DNA of 64,000 nucleotides from Circinella umbellata (taxonomy: Eukaryota; Mucoromycota; Mucoromycetes; Mucorales; Lichtheimiaceae), in assembly GCA_025093555.1 (NCBI GenBank), contig JAIWNF010000007.1:1-64000 (forward strand). The letters run 5' to 3'. Shown piece after piece: positions 33,595 through 45,377 of this stretch. Numbering within the stretch: position 1 is the first letter of the stretch; every line of letters starts with the position of its first letter. Both the position numbers and the translations under genes were made by a program. Under the pieces are notes generated by a model. That model was not told the origin of the DNA and made no database searches. It was given only the letters and a program-made list of their open reading frames with translations.

Positions 33595-36500
33595 TTATGC
33601 GATATATAGTGATTGTGCAAATTCAGTTACTACTTGATCCATTTGCCATATCGTCCAGCGATCACAATCTTGTGTTATTTCAATCCCTTTCGTAAGTATT
33701 TGAACAAAAGGCTTGTATTCCTTGTCAGCTCGCATCAAATCCATCCGTTTTAGCCAATCAGCTGATGTAGGTGCTGGGCTTAATACACCCCGTGTAATTA
33801 ACCTTGAAGCCAAAAATGCATCCAACAACGTTGCAAAAACATACCATTCATTACCTAGGTCTGGTTTTGGAGAGTGCTGATGTGCATTTACCCATCGACT
33901 AGCTGTTCTAGATAGAGATACAATGCTTGCCAACAACCGTGACTCTTGTTGACGTGATCGACAAAACAATGTCGCAAAAAACTTGACTAAATAAACAACA
34001 GCCTTACGATCTACTTTGGCAATCGATATTACGGCAGCTACTTCTTCTGCTAGATTGGCCAATCTGACTGGATCCTGATGCGCACATTCTTGTTGTAATT
34101 TGGCTTCGCCATATACACGGATCGTCAAAAACGCCGATTTGTCCAAACAATATTGCAAAAATAAACTGTAGTCAGGATTAGATCTAGACAGTAGTTCACC
34201 TAGTCGACACCAATCTGGTGATGCTGCCGCGATAACATACTGCTCCAATACGTTTTCCATCAATCCAACATTTTCGATAGAAGTTGGTGATTTTGAAAAT
34301 GCACCGAATGCAGCAGTTAACATAACTCCATTTCCTCCTGGAGGTATTTCACCATGCATGAATGGCAGCATACCAGATAATAAAATAATGGTTTCTTCGA
34401 AATCTTCACCATGTGTTTTTTTCAATGTGTCATTAACGACTTGATAAATATGCTGAATCCATGCTCGTTGGATATCAGTATCATTTTCAGGTAACAATTT
34501 AAATATATAATCTGCAAAAAGTCGACGGCGTTTCATTGATGTTTGCTCGTTAAAGCATGTCAATCGACGTACCCAATCAACGCAGTGTGAAAGAAATACA
34601 TGGTTTGATGCAGCAGATGGCAACGGCAAAGAAGTATCCCAATTTTTTCGTAGTTGGTTGACAATATTACTGACTTGCTCAACCGAAAGGCTTGTATATT
34701 TGCGACAGAATGTATCCCATAGTCGATTAAGAGCATGTCTACGTTCCTTATTGGCTTCAGGCCATACCTTATCGCCATCCTGGACATATATAAAAGCAAT
34801 TTGAACATAATCACAGCAATTGTGTTGCATATCAGCAGCAATCGATTGGGACGGGTGTGCTGACATCCAGAGTGAAAGGATTTTCCAAATAAAGTTCACG
34901 TAAATCGTTCGTCGTTTCTGATGGATACTTTCTTGTTGTGGTTGTCGTAACGAGGACCAGGTCTGGTAAATTCTTCGCACATGATTTGATGAAAGTTCAA
35001 AATAACCCCAATTCAATCTCGAAATTGTGTGACCATAACATTCGATCCATTCATCATTATTACTCGGTGGTTGAAGTAGCTTTTCGTGGTAATATCCAAA
35101 GATCAGATTCAACAGTTTGGCACGCCCCGTTAAATCAAAATAATCAATATAATGCTGAAGAATGTGTTGGTATGATTCCGAAAAGGCTTTTGAAGATGAG
35201 TATGTCTCTCTACAACAATCTTCCGAATTTCGCCACCATAAATGAAGGCATTGATTTAAGTGATTCCATACAAATGCTACACTGTCTTTTTGAGAACACG
35301 AAAATCGCAGATCATTGAAAATAAACTGAAAGAGTCGACAAAGAGAAGGAATTGCGTTCGTATACGTCGCAAATAGATGTTTGTCTTTACTAAACTCTGT
35401 TTCAAGACATTTCATCAATGCAATAAGGGTATCCCCATTTATCTTTTCTGAATTCTTGATCTTTGTCACAAATTCATCCACTATAGTTGACCTTCCACTG
35501 GCTTGTTGAGTTGTTGTCTCAACAAGCAGTTTTAAAATAAACTCTAATACTTTGACATGCTCTGATTTCTTGCTCTTTCCACACGATTCCATCAGCGATA
35601 AAACAATATCGCAATACGTTTTGAATAACGGTTCATTTTCTTGCATAATAGCATACTTTAAATGTGAAAATAAAGAGTTGTAGACAATGTTGCGAGCTGT
35701 TTCATTCGCATATGAACTGCTTGTCCATTGAGGCATGTTGAACTGCAGTAAAAGGTGTAATTGTGAATCTGAATCATATTGTAAAACCCGTTCAAGTGTT
35801 GTTGGTAAATGCTTATTGTCAGCATGTGGTTTGAATACAGGATAAATTAGCTGAATTCGTTCATAATGATCGGCCTTCTTCTGATCACCCATTATATCTT
35901 CGTCTATTAAATCAAAAAACTTTGCGACATACTGACTATCGTCTGCAATCGCTTCACCGAGTGTCTTGCTCATGTATCGAACGATAATGCGTGCTGGTGG
36001 AAAACTTTTCATGTCGTGCAACAAGAGATTTTTAAAAAAATATTGTAAACAAAACCATCCCAGTTGAATCAATGCACCATTCTGTCTTTTGCCTTGTCTT
36101 GCCTGATCCACAATGGCATCAAATTTGCGAAACGCAAGCAGAGCTTGGATACAAATACGTGCATCAACCGAACGAAATATATAGTGTGAAGCAATTTGTT
36201 TTCGAATATTCTCGAGCTGTCGTGAAATAATTTCGTCTTTTTGTGCATAAGTGACAATAATATCCCATTCAGCTGGTTTTTTACACTTTTTACCACAAGC
36301 TGCTTCAACATGCTTGCTTCCTGACTTGTTTATATATAAGACCGCCAGCTTCTCTATATATTCAGTATCGAGCTTTCCTTGTCGCTTCAAGTGGTCATGA
36401 AATCGTTCGGCATGTTGTGATAGCGTCTCGATGGTGGATCCTAATAACACTTGGGGTGTAGATGATAATAGCTCGGTACTCGATAGGATCTGGGCTGGTT

Positions 36501-39500
36501 TTGTCAATTGAAAATCAGGTGGAGATAATATATGTTGTGGATGTACTGTATGAGTCCGCTTGATTTGGTTTCTGGAATCTTTTTCTTGTATTATTGGACG
36601 GAATTTGTCAGCCCCAATCCAAGAAAAGTCGTTAAACATGTCATTCAGCCGATCATATTGTATCAGTTCATGCCAAAGAAGCTGTGTGTCTTGCCATGGT
36701 TTGAGTTTTTCTCCCGCAATATCAGTCCTTCGGCAAGAATGTAGTAGGTCCGGGCAATAATGTTTTGGAAGGCTAGCCATATCAAAAGTTGGATTCAAAA
36801 GATCAGTCTTTTCGAGCCATAGCCACATTGCATAATATATACGGCGTAAATCTTCATGATGCACAGATTGAAGTCTCTCTTGAAAATTAGTATTGTTCTG
36901 TTGTTTGCTTTTGGCTTTGTTGTTTTCATCCGTCTGTTGTTGTCCATGATAGGTCTGTAAATAAGCAATTTTGTCACGGAGCTTTTCAATCATATCTTGC
37001 TTTTTTTCAAAGAAAATATGTCCATAAAATAACAGTAGACCATCCTTTTGAACGTTGGCATAATAAAGACTGAAAAACATTTGTAAAAACAGTGGTAGTA
37101 AAGGATGATCTGCTGGACATATAAGAATATGTTGAAGCCAGCGATAAATTGTAAAGAAATCAATTGGCTTCTCTAGCCGTGCCTCATTTGATTTTATTAT
37201 TGCTGTAATATCCATATCACTCGTCAAATTCTTTATATTGGCACAGGCCTCAGCAACAGCTCCCCGTTCATCTTCTTCATCCATTGTCTCTAGCGTCAAA
37301 ACATCAAATGCAAACCAGAGTGAATCTTGTTCCACTCCAGGTGCACGAAACAAATTATTCGTTGTTACCGAGGCTAGCGACCATTCACCTGCCAGTAAAC
37401 TAGTATACGAAGGGTCAGGAAGCATGTTTTTAATCATTCGCAGTGGATTACGCTGTTGTTGATAATGCTGGTTATGTTGAATAGATGATGATGGACTCGG
37501 TTTTGGAGACGTTACAGAATGTCTATGTTGAGGTTGCTGGAGTTTTCTTTGTTCTTCTGAAAGCATATCACGAACAAGATCATGTCGGTGTAAACAAAAT
37601 GCAATTTTGCATAGAGAATCCATGGCTGATACATAGCGATCGCTCCACATCCAATCCTTTTTTCCAAACACAGTTTTGATCCAAGAATGAAGTACCAAAT
37701 CTCGATAAGAAAAGCCGCTACCAGCACTACAATTACTTTCTTCGGCAATTTGTTCGACAGAGTCAATAAATGAACCGTGCCAAACATGGGATCCCATCAT
37801 CATAGCAACACCATTCATATCTGTTCCAAACAATGTCTTTTCGGTAGGTACCCATCCGTCGACTGCATGTACAAGCATCGGGTCAGTCTTGAAATCCATC
37901 ATTTGGCGTAAAAAGTTGAGCACGTTTTCGTCATTAAAAAAATCGTCTCCATGCATATAGAAAAATGTTGGAACAATATTCCCCAAGATTTGCACTACCG
38001 CCTCTGGGTGTTGACTTCGGCGTAAAATTAATAAAAGTTTGTCCCATCCATTACCACTTTCAAACCGAAGAAAATGACGACTTGTCGGCGATAACAAAAA
38101 AGAAATATATACAACAAGTGCACCATGGCATGCTGTTGGGTCAGTCTGTCCGTGCAACATGTCTTTAATAAAAGACCCAGTTATGGAATTTTCAATATCA
38201 GTTGCGCGATCCGATAAGGTACAATCGTAAAGTTTTAATTGAAGTGCAATTTTCCAAGACCACTCAATGATGGAATTGTTGTGTCCGTCTGCTGGTGTAA
38301 TTTTGTGGCTCGATGCTGCTGCCACACGTGCTGCTGCCGATGTAAGTAGCTGTTGAGTTTTTGTTGGTAAATAGGCCGAAACAGATATTCCCACTGCTTT
38401 GATTAGATTCGCATTCTTGTCAGAGTCTGGTAATGGGTGGTACAACCGGAGTATATCCAATATCATAAATGCAAGCTCTTCATGTATGGCGTAAGGCAAA
38501 AACGGTAGTTTTCGAGAGTGCCAGGGTTGCGAATTAAATATAGCTAGGTCTTCTTTCTCGTCGTACCCATAATTCAAATGCTCGATCACGTAACGTGCAA
38601 ATGTGGTCTTGAGAGTACTATTACCACTTGTAGTAATGGCGCCACCTTCAACAAGTAGCTCATGTAATAAAATAATATCACCTTGAAGTAATTTCCATCT
38701 AGACAACGGTAGAGATCGAAACAAATAAACAGCCATGCCTTCCATTATGTCAAAATGTGCCACAGTCCATCGAAGTAATAATGACATCGTAAATGGTTGT
38801 GATGTACATATTGAGCCAAAACTGTCTCTGACATCCTTGTAATATATTTCCCGAAGATTAGAATCCACAAATGCAGTAGTAAATAACGTATACGCAACGA
38901 CAGCAATCAAACAGCCTGCGAGTTCCCGGTCCTTATCGTCCATCCTTTCTTCTTCGCCAGAAGTTGGTATACTTGTCACTATATTGGACAGACATCCCAA
39001 CAAAAACACACCTTGAATTTGGCTTTCTGATAGAAACGCAAGAGCTTTTGATATATTAGGAAGATTTTCCAAAGTATGTTGAAGATCTTGTGGTTCCATA
39101 TAGTCATCCATATCCAATAAAGACCATACGATTTTCCATAGCGCGCGGATTGACACTGCGTGAAATGGTAATGCAGGAAGAAAATGCCATACTTTTGCAT
39201 CTTGTGTTTGCAAATACCCGTCTACTACCTTTACCAAGAAATCATCCATGTAGTGTTGTGCTTCATCTTTGATATTTCTTTTTTCACACATTCGATCCAT
39301 TAACACCTGTGCAATTTTACATATGATTTGGGCAAGCCGTTTCATTGCATTTGTGTATTGCTGATTTGAAAAGGTCTGAATCCCGATATTCAGCAAGATG
39401 ATTAGTTTCTCTCCAAATGCAAATAATGCTTCATGATTACCAGATTGTCGTAACATTGCGCTTGATAATGTGTCAAAAACATAGACAATCCCCAATTGAT

Positions 39501-40413
39501 CTAACGCAGTCAAATAATCATCTTCATTCCACTGTGGTTTATTCTCGTGAAGTGAATAATCAAATAGAATGCTCATCATTGTCAAATATTCCTCCATAAA
39601 TATTGACCAGTGCTGATCATCTCGTCGATAAATGTACTGAATTAGTGACGCAGCCCATTGTGTTGTTCCTGGTGATTTCAATAGATGCAACAACAAGTCG
39701 ATACGATCATGCAAAGTAGCAAGTCGGAGATAGACTGCTGAAACGTTCAATATCCATGTCCGAACATCCTTAATAAAAGCAGATACTTCTTCCGTTTCTA
39801 TATCCGTTGTCTCCGTAGTCCCTTGTTGCTGTTGTGACGTGCTATACAACCTTTCTGCCGCAAAAAGTGAATGTAAAAGTCGTCTCAGAACCATTAAATC
39901 TTGTTGCCGTTCCTGTTCCTGTTCGGACGGTAGTACTTGTTGCCCTGCATTATTATTATTATTCATTCGGAGTCGGGGACGATTCTGCAGGGACCATAAT
40001 GTGTCATCAATAAGTGTTTGGGTAGTGATCCGTGCCAACTTTGCTTCAAATAGACATTGATATAATGCAGGGTTAATATTGTTTCGATGGTGTTCAAGGA
40101 TCTGTTTTAGTCGAGTGCTTTCTGCCGTTTGAAAAACAGCTTGCTGACCTTGGTATTCATGCGTTATTTCGCTGCCATCGCTACATTTACCTTGAAGCAT
40201 GGTATAATCGTGTTCGAGTTTCCATGGTGATTCGTCATGGATTCCTTGCATCTGCAAAAGAATCTTATGCACTTTATTCAGGTGAGATTGGTATTGAGTC
40301 AAAACTTGAGTCAAGTTGGGATCGTCTTCGGTATTATTGAAGCTGGAAAGTGCATTGTGTGACTTGGACATGGTATTGCTGTTCGTTTCGTCATTACTTT
40401 TATTTGCTGCCAT
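33595..40413 (-). CDS. Very large EPG5-like protein (autophagy tethering factor), intronless
   Basis: A single uninterrupted frame of 2,272 aa from ATG 40413 to TAA 33595-33597. The frame is open to 40500, but only a GTG lies there, so the first ATG was taken. The N terminus is Ser/Asn-rich and disordered. A conserved-looking block, 'SPWKLEHDYTMLQGKCSDG' followed by 'YQCLFEAKLARITTQTLIDD', resembles the N-terminal region of EPG5 proteins. The rest is predicted alpha-helical throughout without membrane segments or obvious catalytic motifs, as in EPG5 (about 2,500 aa in animals), a Rab7 effector tethering autophagosomes to lysosomes. Assignment is by remembered similarity and overall architecture and is tentative. 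Lack of introns over 6.8 kb contrasts with every neighbour. Confidence 0.6.
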   Translation of the reverse strand: MAANKSNDETNSNTMSKSHNALSSFNNTEDDPNLTQVLTQYQSHLNKVHKILLQMQGIHDESPWKLEHDYTMLQGKCSDGSEITHEYQGQQAVFQTAESTRLKQILEHHRNNINPALYQCLFEAKLARITTQTLIDDTLWSLQNRPRLRMNNNNNAGQQVLPSEQEQERQQDLMVLRRLLHSLFAAERLYSTSQQQQGTTETTDIETEEVSAFIKDVRTWILNVSAVYLRLATLHDRIDLLLHLLKSPGTTQWAASLIQYIYRRDDQHWSIFMEEYLTMMSILFDYSLHENKPQWNEDDYLTALDQLGIVYVFDTLSSAMLRQSGNHEALFAFGEKLIILLNIGIQTFSNQQYTNAMKRLAQIICKIAQVLMDRMCEKRNIKDEAQHYMDDFLVKVVDGYLQTQDAKVWHFLPALPFHAVSIRALWKIVWSLLDMDDYMEPQDLQHTLENLPNISKALAFLSESQIQGVFLLGCLSNIVTSIPTSGEEERMDDKDRELAGCLIAVVAYTLFTTAFVDSNLREIYYKDVRDSFGSICTSQPFTMSLLLRWTVAHFDIMEGMAVYLFRSLPLSRWKLLQGDIILLHELLVEGGAITTSGNSTLKTTFARYVIEHLNYGYDEKEDLAIFNSQPWHSRKLPFLPYAIHEELAFMILDILRLYHPLPDSDKNANLIKAVGISVSAYLPTKTQQLLTSAAARVAAASSHKITPADGHNNSIIEWSWKIALQLKLYDCTLSDRATDIENSITGSFIKDMLHGQTDPTACHGALVVYISFLLSPTSRHFLRFESGNGWDKLLLILRRSQHPEAVVQILGNIVPTFFYMHGDDFFNDENVLNFLRQMMDFKTDPMLVHAVDGWVPTEKTLFGTDMNGVAMMMGSHVWHGSFIDSVEQIAEESNCSAGSGFSYRDLVLHSWIKTVFGKKDWMWSDRYVSAMDSLCKIAFCLHRHDLVRDMLSEEQRKLQQPQHRHSVTSPKPSPSSSIQHNQHYQQQRNPLRMIKNMLPDPSYTSLLAGEWSLASVTTNNLFRAPGVEQDSLWFAFDVLTLETMDEEDERGAVAEACANIKNLTSDMDITAIIKSNEARLEKPIDFFTIYRWLQHILICPADHPLLPLFLQMFFSLYYANVQKDGLLLFYGHIFFEKKQDMIEKLRDKIAYLQTYHGQQQTDENNKAKSKQQNNTNFQERLQSVHHEDLRRIYYAMWLWLEKTDLLNPTFDMASLPKHYCPDLLHSCRRTDIAGEKLKPWQDTQLLWHELIQYDRLNDMFNDFSWIGADKFRPIIQEKDSRNQIKRTHTVHPQHILSPPDFQLTKPAQILSSTELLSSTPQVLLGSTIETLSQHAERFHDHLKRQGKLDTEYIEKLAVLYINKSGSKHVEAACGKKCKKPAEWDIIVTYAQKDEIISRQLENIRKQIASHYIFRSVDARICIQALLAFRKFDAIVDQARQGKRQNGALIQLGWFCLQYFFKNLLLHDMKSFPPARIIVRYMSKTLGEAIADDSQYVAKFFDLIDEDIMGDQKKADHYERIQLIYPVFKPHADNKHLPTTLERVLQYDSDSQLHLLLQFNMPQWTSSSYANETARNIVYNSLFSHLKYAIMQENEPLFKTYCDIVLSLMESCGKSKKSEHVKVLEFILKLLVETTTQQASGRSTIVDEFVTKIKNSEKINGDTLIALMKCLETEFSKDKHLFATYTNAIPSLCRLFQFIFNDLRFSCSQKDSVAFVWNHLNQCLHLWWRNSEDCCRETYSSSKAFSESYQHILQHYIDYFDLTGRAKLLNLIFGYYHEKLLQPPSNNDEWIECYGHTISRLNWGYFELSSNHVRRIYQTWSSLRQPQQESIHQKRRTIYVNFIWKILSLWMSAHPSQSIAADMQHNCCDYVQIAFIYVQDGDKVWPEANKERRHALNRLWDTFCRKYTSLSVEQVSNIVNQLRKNWDTSLPLPSAASNHVFLSHCVDWVRRLTCFNEQTSMKRRRLFADYIFKLLPENDTDIQRAWIQHIYQVVNDTLKKTHGEDFEETIILLSGMLPFMHGEIPPGGNGVMLTAAFGAFSKSPTSIENVGLMENVLEQYVIAAASPDWCRLGELLSRSNPDYSLFLQYCLDKSAFLTIRVYGEAKLQQECAHQDPVRLANLAEEVAAVISIAKVDRKAVVYLVKFFATLFCRSRQQESRLLASIVSLSRTASRWVNAHQHSPKPDLGNEWYVFATLLDAFLASRLITRGVLSPAPTSADWLKRMDLMRADKEYKPFVQILTKGIEITQDCDRWTIWQMDQVVTEFAQSLYIA

Positions 40414-41254
40414 CGTTGGTGTTGTTGTTGCTGTTGAGGAAGAAATAGAGGAGGAAGATGAAGTGATACTTCTGGCATATTTTGAAGCAAAATGTCGCAC
40501 TTTAATAAAGTAAAATATAAAGTTAAAGGAATGATCGTGATTTTTGTATGAGTAAATTTTATTTATTTATTTTTGTTTCGTGTGTGCATCATGTTTTCAT
40601 TATCGGTGTACCTCGTTTTGAGTGTAAAAAAGAATGTCTATTGGCTAATATAAAGTAGTTAAGTAAATGAGTTTAGGTAAACAAGAAATTAAAATAGATT
40701 TAGTAAATGAACATTATTCATACCTTGCATATCATCCGGGAAGGGGGTGTATTAGTTTCGGAAAACGAAGAACGAAAAGAAATAACGGGTTCCTTATGGG
40801 TTTTTTTTATCCCTCCCTGCGTCCAATACTCTTTTCTTTTCGTCACGGGGTTACAAGCTCTGTAAGTTTGGTATACAGGAAATATATAATAATAATAATA
40901 AAGTGTTCGTATGAAGAAAGAGAAGAGAACTTGGAAAGGCCAAGAGCACAAAAAAAGAAAAGTCCCGCTGGTGCTGTATATTGTTATGTCACACACACAT
41001 GTATATAATAAACAAGAACACAGTCAAGAAAGTACAATAAATAATATAGAGTGAAAAAGAAAAAAAAGTTGGCTGAGCCTATATACAAAAGTGAACACTT
41101 TTTTTTTTATTATTTCTTGTTCCTCTTTCCGGATTTCTTTGCGGAAAATACCAATAACAATAATAATCATATTAACAACCCTTTCCTTTTTTCTTTTCTT
41201 TTTTCTTTCTTAACCAAAACCGCTTGTTTACTGCCTAGTTTTAAACGCGGGACC
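40414..41254. promoter_or_regulatory. Divergent promoter region
   Basis: 841 bp separate the EPG5-like gene (minus) and the KH-domain gene (plus). It contains A-runs, a CT-rich stretch at 41180-41215 just before the plus-strand start, and no independent coding signal. Confidence 0.4.
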
Positions 41255-44200
41255 ATGGCAGCTTATATGGCTTATTCGCTATGTCTAGCTGTTTCCGAAG
41301 GCCAGACAAGCATAACAGATCCAACTTCAATTGCATCATTACGAGATCGCTTTATGTCGCGCCACTCACGTCTTTACGATGCCCAATTCACCAATACTAG
41401 ACTTCCTCATATACCCAATAAACTATTTTTAAATGTAGTTGTCAGTGGATCACCAACAGCTGTTTTAACTGCACGAGGTGAACTCTTACGACAAAGTCCA
41501 GTGGAGGTAATATATATATATATATAGATAGATAGATATAGATATCTATCTATCTATATCTATACCTGTGAGTATGGATTATTAGTATCATTATTATTAT
41601 AAATATATGATAATCTATACATAAATATAACTTCACAGGTTTTCTTTTGGCTCGTAATCCTCGGAACAATAATGACAATTTAGAACCAAACTAAATAATA
41701 AACTCCTTTCTTGATTCTTCTTTTGTAGTCCAAGTTAACCATCACATCATTTAATCCTGAATGTATCCATAATGGCAATAAACATAGTTTAATACAAGGC
41801 TTGAACGAAATAGCCAACGAAACCAACTGTAAAATCATTATTAGTAATGCATCGGAACCTGATATTCACATATTTGGTGCATTCGATTCTACAGAAATCG
41901 CACGCGTACGTTCTTTAGTTTTGCTAGATCAAATGGTAAAGTAACTAAAAAGTACTATTGTTTTTATATATAAGCTTATGGTCGACGTTTTTTTTTTTTG
42001 GGGGGGGTTCGATTAAAGATGTCGTGTAACATATATCAATCGTAGTTTTTCTTCTGTTGCTGTTTTTTTTTTCTTGATCATATTTATAATTACAATTATT
42101 ATTAATCATCACTGATGATGACTTTTAGATGGGTTTGCGCACGGACACATTAGTTATACCCTATTATCTCCATAACCTAATTGCAGGACGTAAACACAAC
42201 TATCTTCAATCGATTATGGAAGAAACAGCAACCAACATATACCTTCAGTCCGCGTTTACAAAGATCGGGTGCACGCAACACATGGCCACACCCGTGGGTG
42301 AGCGATCCGGCACGATTCACCTGACTGGTGAGTCGAATGGAATTGCCCGCGCAAAAGAAATGATTAACAAGCTTATCATACGAAAGGTACTTTATATAAT
42401 AAAAACATCTATCTTATTTTTCAATTTAAGAGAAGAGACATCTATTACCGATACGTTTGCGTTATTAAAAGAGAACCTTACTTATTCACTCTCTTTCCAA
42501 CAAAATATTTTGTAATAGAGCAAATCCATGTATCACAAACAATCAACAATGCATCCTCGGAAATTGGATTGGATTCTGTTACATCAGCAAGACCAGCTGC
42601 GAAGAATTTTAGGAGATAATGGTAAATTGAAAATGAATGAATGAAAAAATAAGGGGGTCCCACGAATTTTTTTTAATAATAATATTGATAATAATAATTT
42701 TATCTGTTGCCATCTAGGTTCATTTGTTGCATTTCCTGCATTGGGATCTGGCAGCAATACTGTAACTGTATACGCCGAAAATAGAATTAATGCTGAACGA
42801 ACTCTGAGATCATTGAATCATCTGGTAAAAAAAACATTTTTTTTTCTCTACTTTTTTCTTTACTGAGAAAAAAAAAGATAAAAATAAGCTTTCTTATGAT
42901 AACGACAATTTATTTTCTTTTATTACAGGCATATAAAATATATGAAGTTTCGTTTAATGCTAAATCCAAAAATGATGGTACTCACAATTCAGATGATTTT
43001 GTTGAATTATCGGGTTCTCCAGAAGCATTAGCACAGTTAGTTGGTAAAATTTCGCAAGCATCAGGTGCCGAGCTGAGTTATCGAAATGATACAGGTCGAT
43101 TTGAAGCTTTTGGAACAGAACAAGCAGTTCAAAATGCATACAGAATTTTATCGGGTATCCCTGTTCTAAAGGTAATAATTTTTTTCTATATTTTTAATAT
43201 CTTCTCTCCCTTTTTTTGGTTTTTTGCCACCTTTACTAATCTACTAATATATAAAATGCATATATACAATTCTCAATTACTATAGTTACATCACAGTTTG
43301 AGTGTATTTGCGGTAGAACTCGCCTCTGATCAACGAGAGTTCTTAAGTGGGAAAAAAAACGGAAAAGTTAACAAAATTATGAAAACATGTGGAGTACGAA
43401 TCAAGTTCTTGGCTTTTAACGAATACAACTTTGTGATTACGATCGAAAGTGATGACACAGATAAAGCATTAGAAGGATTAACAATGTTACAAGATGAGCT
43501 TCCAGCTGAAACATCGTTCTTTGTGCCTGAAATATACCATCGACGTATCATTGGCGTTGCAGGGAAAAATATTCAGCGTGTCATGAAACGATTTGGCGTC
43601 TATGTCAAGTTTTCGGGTGCGGAAGAATTTACGTCATTGGGTGGCTATTTCGAGAATGAGCACAATGTGGTTGCACGAACGCCAACAAAAAATCGTACCA
43701 ATCTTGATAATTTAAAAGCAGCAGTAATGGAATTTGTCACTTTCCAGAAGGATCGCGATTTCATATCCAGTACAATTCGGATACCATCTCATTTGCATCT
43801 TGATATTTCAACACGTCATGGATCAGAAATACGAGAAACGGGTCGATTACATAATACAAGGGTCTGGTGGCCCGAGCGTATAGGTACAGATGAAGTAACA
43901 GTCGTCGGACCCGCGTCACATATTGCTACAACTTTACAGCTTGTCAACTCAATTATCACTCGCGAGGCACATCTAGTTATCCCATTCACTGACGCGCTAC
44001 AAGCTGTTTTAACAACCAAAATTACTCTTTTTAAGAAATTGATTGATCAAATACAAATCGAGACAAAAGTACAAGTGATTATACCCAACAAGAATAACAA
44101 AAGTAACGCGAACGATAGTAGTAACAATGACAATATTATTGCTAGCAACATTCATTTGATGTATAATCATAACAGCATGTATATTATTCGCCTTCGATAT

Positions 44201-45377
44201 CAACAATCACACGAACAAAATGTCGCACCTGCTAAAGAAATGCTGTTAAAATTTTTCAAGGACCACCATGTTTCAGTGGAATCAACAGCAACTTTATTAT
44301 CGAAATCAGAAAAACTTTCACCCGGACTCATCTCACCCGCATCCGGTGATTCTTGTTTGAATATTGATCAAGAAGCGTTAGCATCTATTCCTTCACCAAC
44401 CCCTGTTAATGATGATGATATATCCACACAGCACCAACGTAACTACAGCATGTTCGATCCACATCATCCAGCACCCCCGACGTCTCTTCCAGCTTTTGAT
44501 GGGTCTCGTTGGTCTGTTTTCCCGGACGAAAAAAGAAAAATCAATAATGATAATAATAATAATAAAATTGGAGAAGCACCGCTGTCCCTCAAGGACGATC
44601 CATTGCGTGCTATTTTTGAAAATATGCCAAGCTCACCATTGCATAATACAAGAGAGAATGGTATTCATCCTCTTGATAGATCTATTTCCGAAAACCCTGC
44701 TCGAAGGCAATCATCAGCAGCAGTTATCTCTGCATCCATTCCCGGCAAAAACATTTGGGCTTCTCCAAGACTGCAGGCCAGCATTGTAAGTTCACACATT
44801 TTATTATTTGTTCCTTTGTTCTGTTTAGATAACTGTTTATTATGATTTACAAGAGTAAATAAACTAAGAAAATGGGTGACGTTCATTCTACTTTTTTTTT
44901 ATTTAGTCCTATTCCCCACGGAGCCATCAAGGTCCAAAATATACCTCATTAGGCGCTAATACCCGTGATATTGAAACAGATACCACTACTAGGAACTTTA
45001 TGGCACCCCCAAGACCATATACCTCATTTTCAGCGACTACTTTGTCTGGACAAAGTCATCGTTCAGGATACCATCAATCGATGCCTGATATACTATTTGG
45101 AAGAGAAATTTTCTCGAATCCTTATTTGACTAATATTCCAACACCACCGCATTCTACAGGTGACACTATGTTCGAAGGGCCACATATACCGTCCACTAGT
45201 TGGGCTCAACAATTACCTACACCACCACCATCATCTACTTTGTCTTATGCTGCACCAACAACAACGACAAGTACAAATGCCAATTCTAGTCAGTTTCATT
45301 ATCGAAAATTAGAGAAACCCCCCAATACCGGTAATTTCCACATTGAGGAACAGCAACCAACCACCTTATATGCATAA
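41255..45377 (+). CDS. Multi-KH-domain RNA-binding protein (Khd4/BicC-like)
   Basis: Eight exons, 41255-41506, 41729-41935, 42129-42386, 42519-42621, 42718-42824, 42929-43171, 43286-44785 and 44907-45377, all GT-AG and in phase, give 1,046 aa. ATG 41255 sits in good context (GGGACCATGG). Several KH modules are suggested by GxxG-type loops: 'IAGRKHNYLQSIMEET', 'SGKKNGKVNKIMKTCGVRI', 'IIGVAGKNIQRVMKRFGVYV' and 'STRHGSEIRETGRLHN'. The last ~350 residues are Ser/Pro/Asn-rich and disordered, with many SP/TP sites and a short repeated PTPP pattern. The layout resembles fungal Khd4-like regulators of mRNA stability, but that identification is inference. It is likely cytoplasmic. Four of the seven introns interrupt KH domains. 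Confidence 0.78.

Noticed and set aside
34938..35318. Plus-strand frame opposite the EPG5-like gene
   Set aside because: An antisense shadow of a long coding region, like several others within 33.6-40.4 kb.
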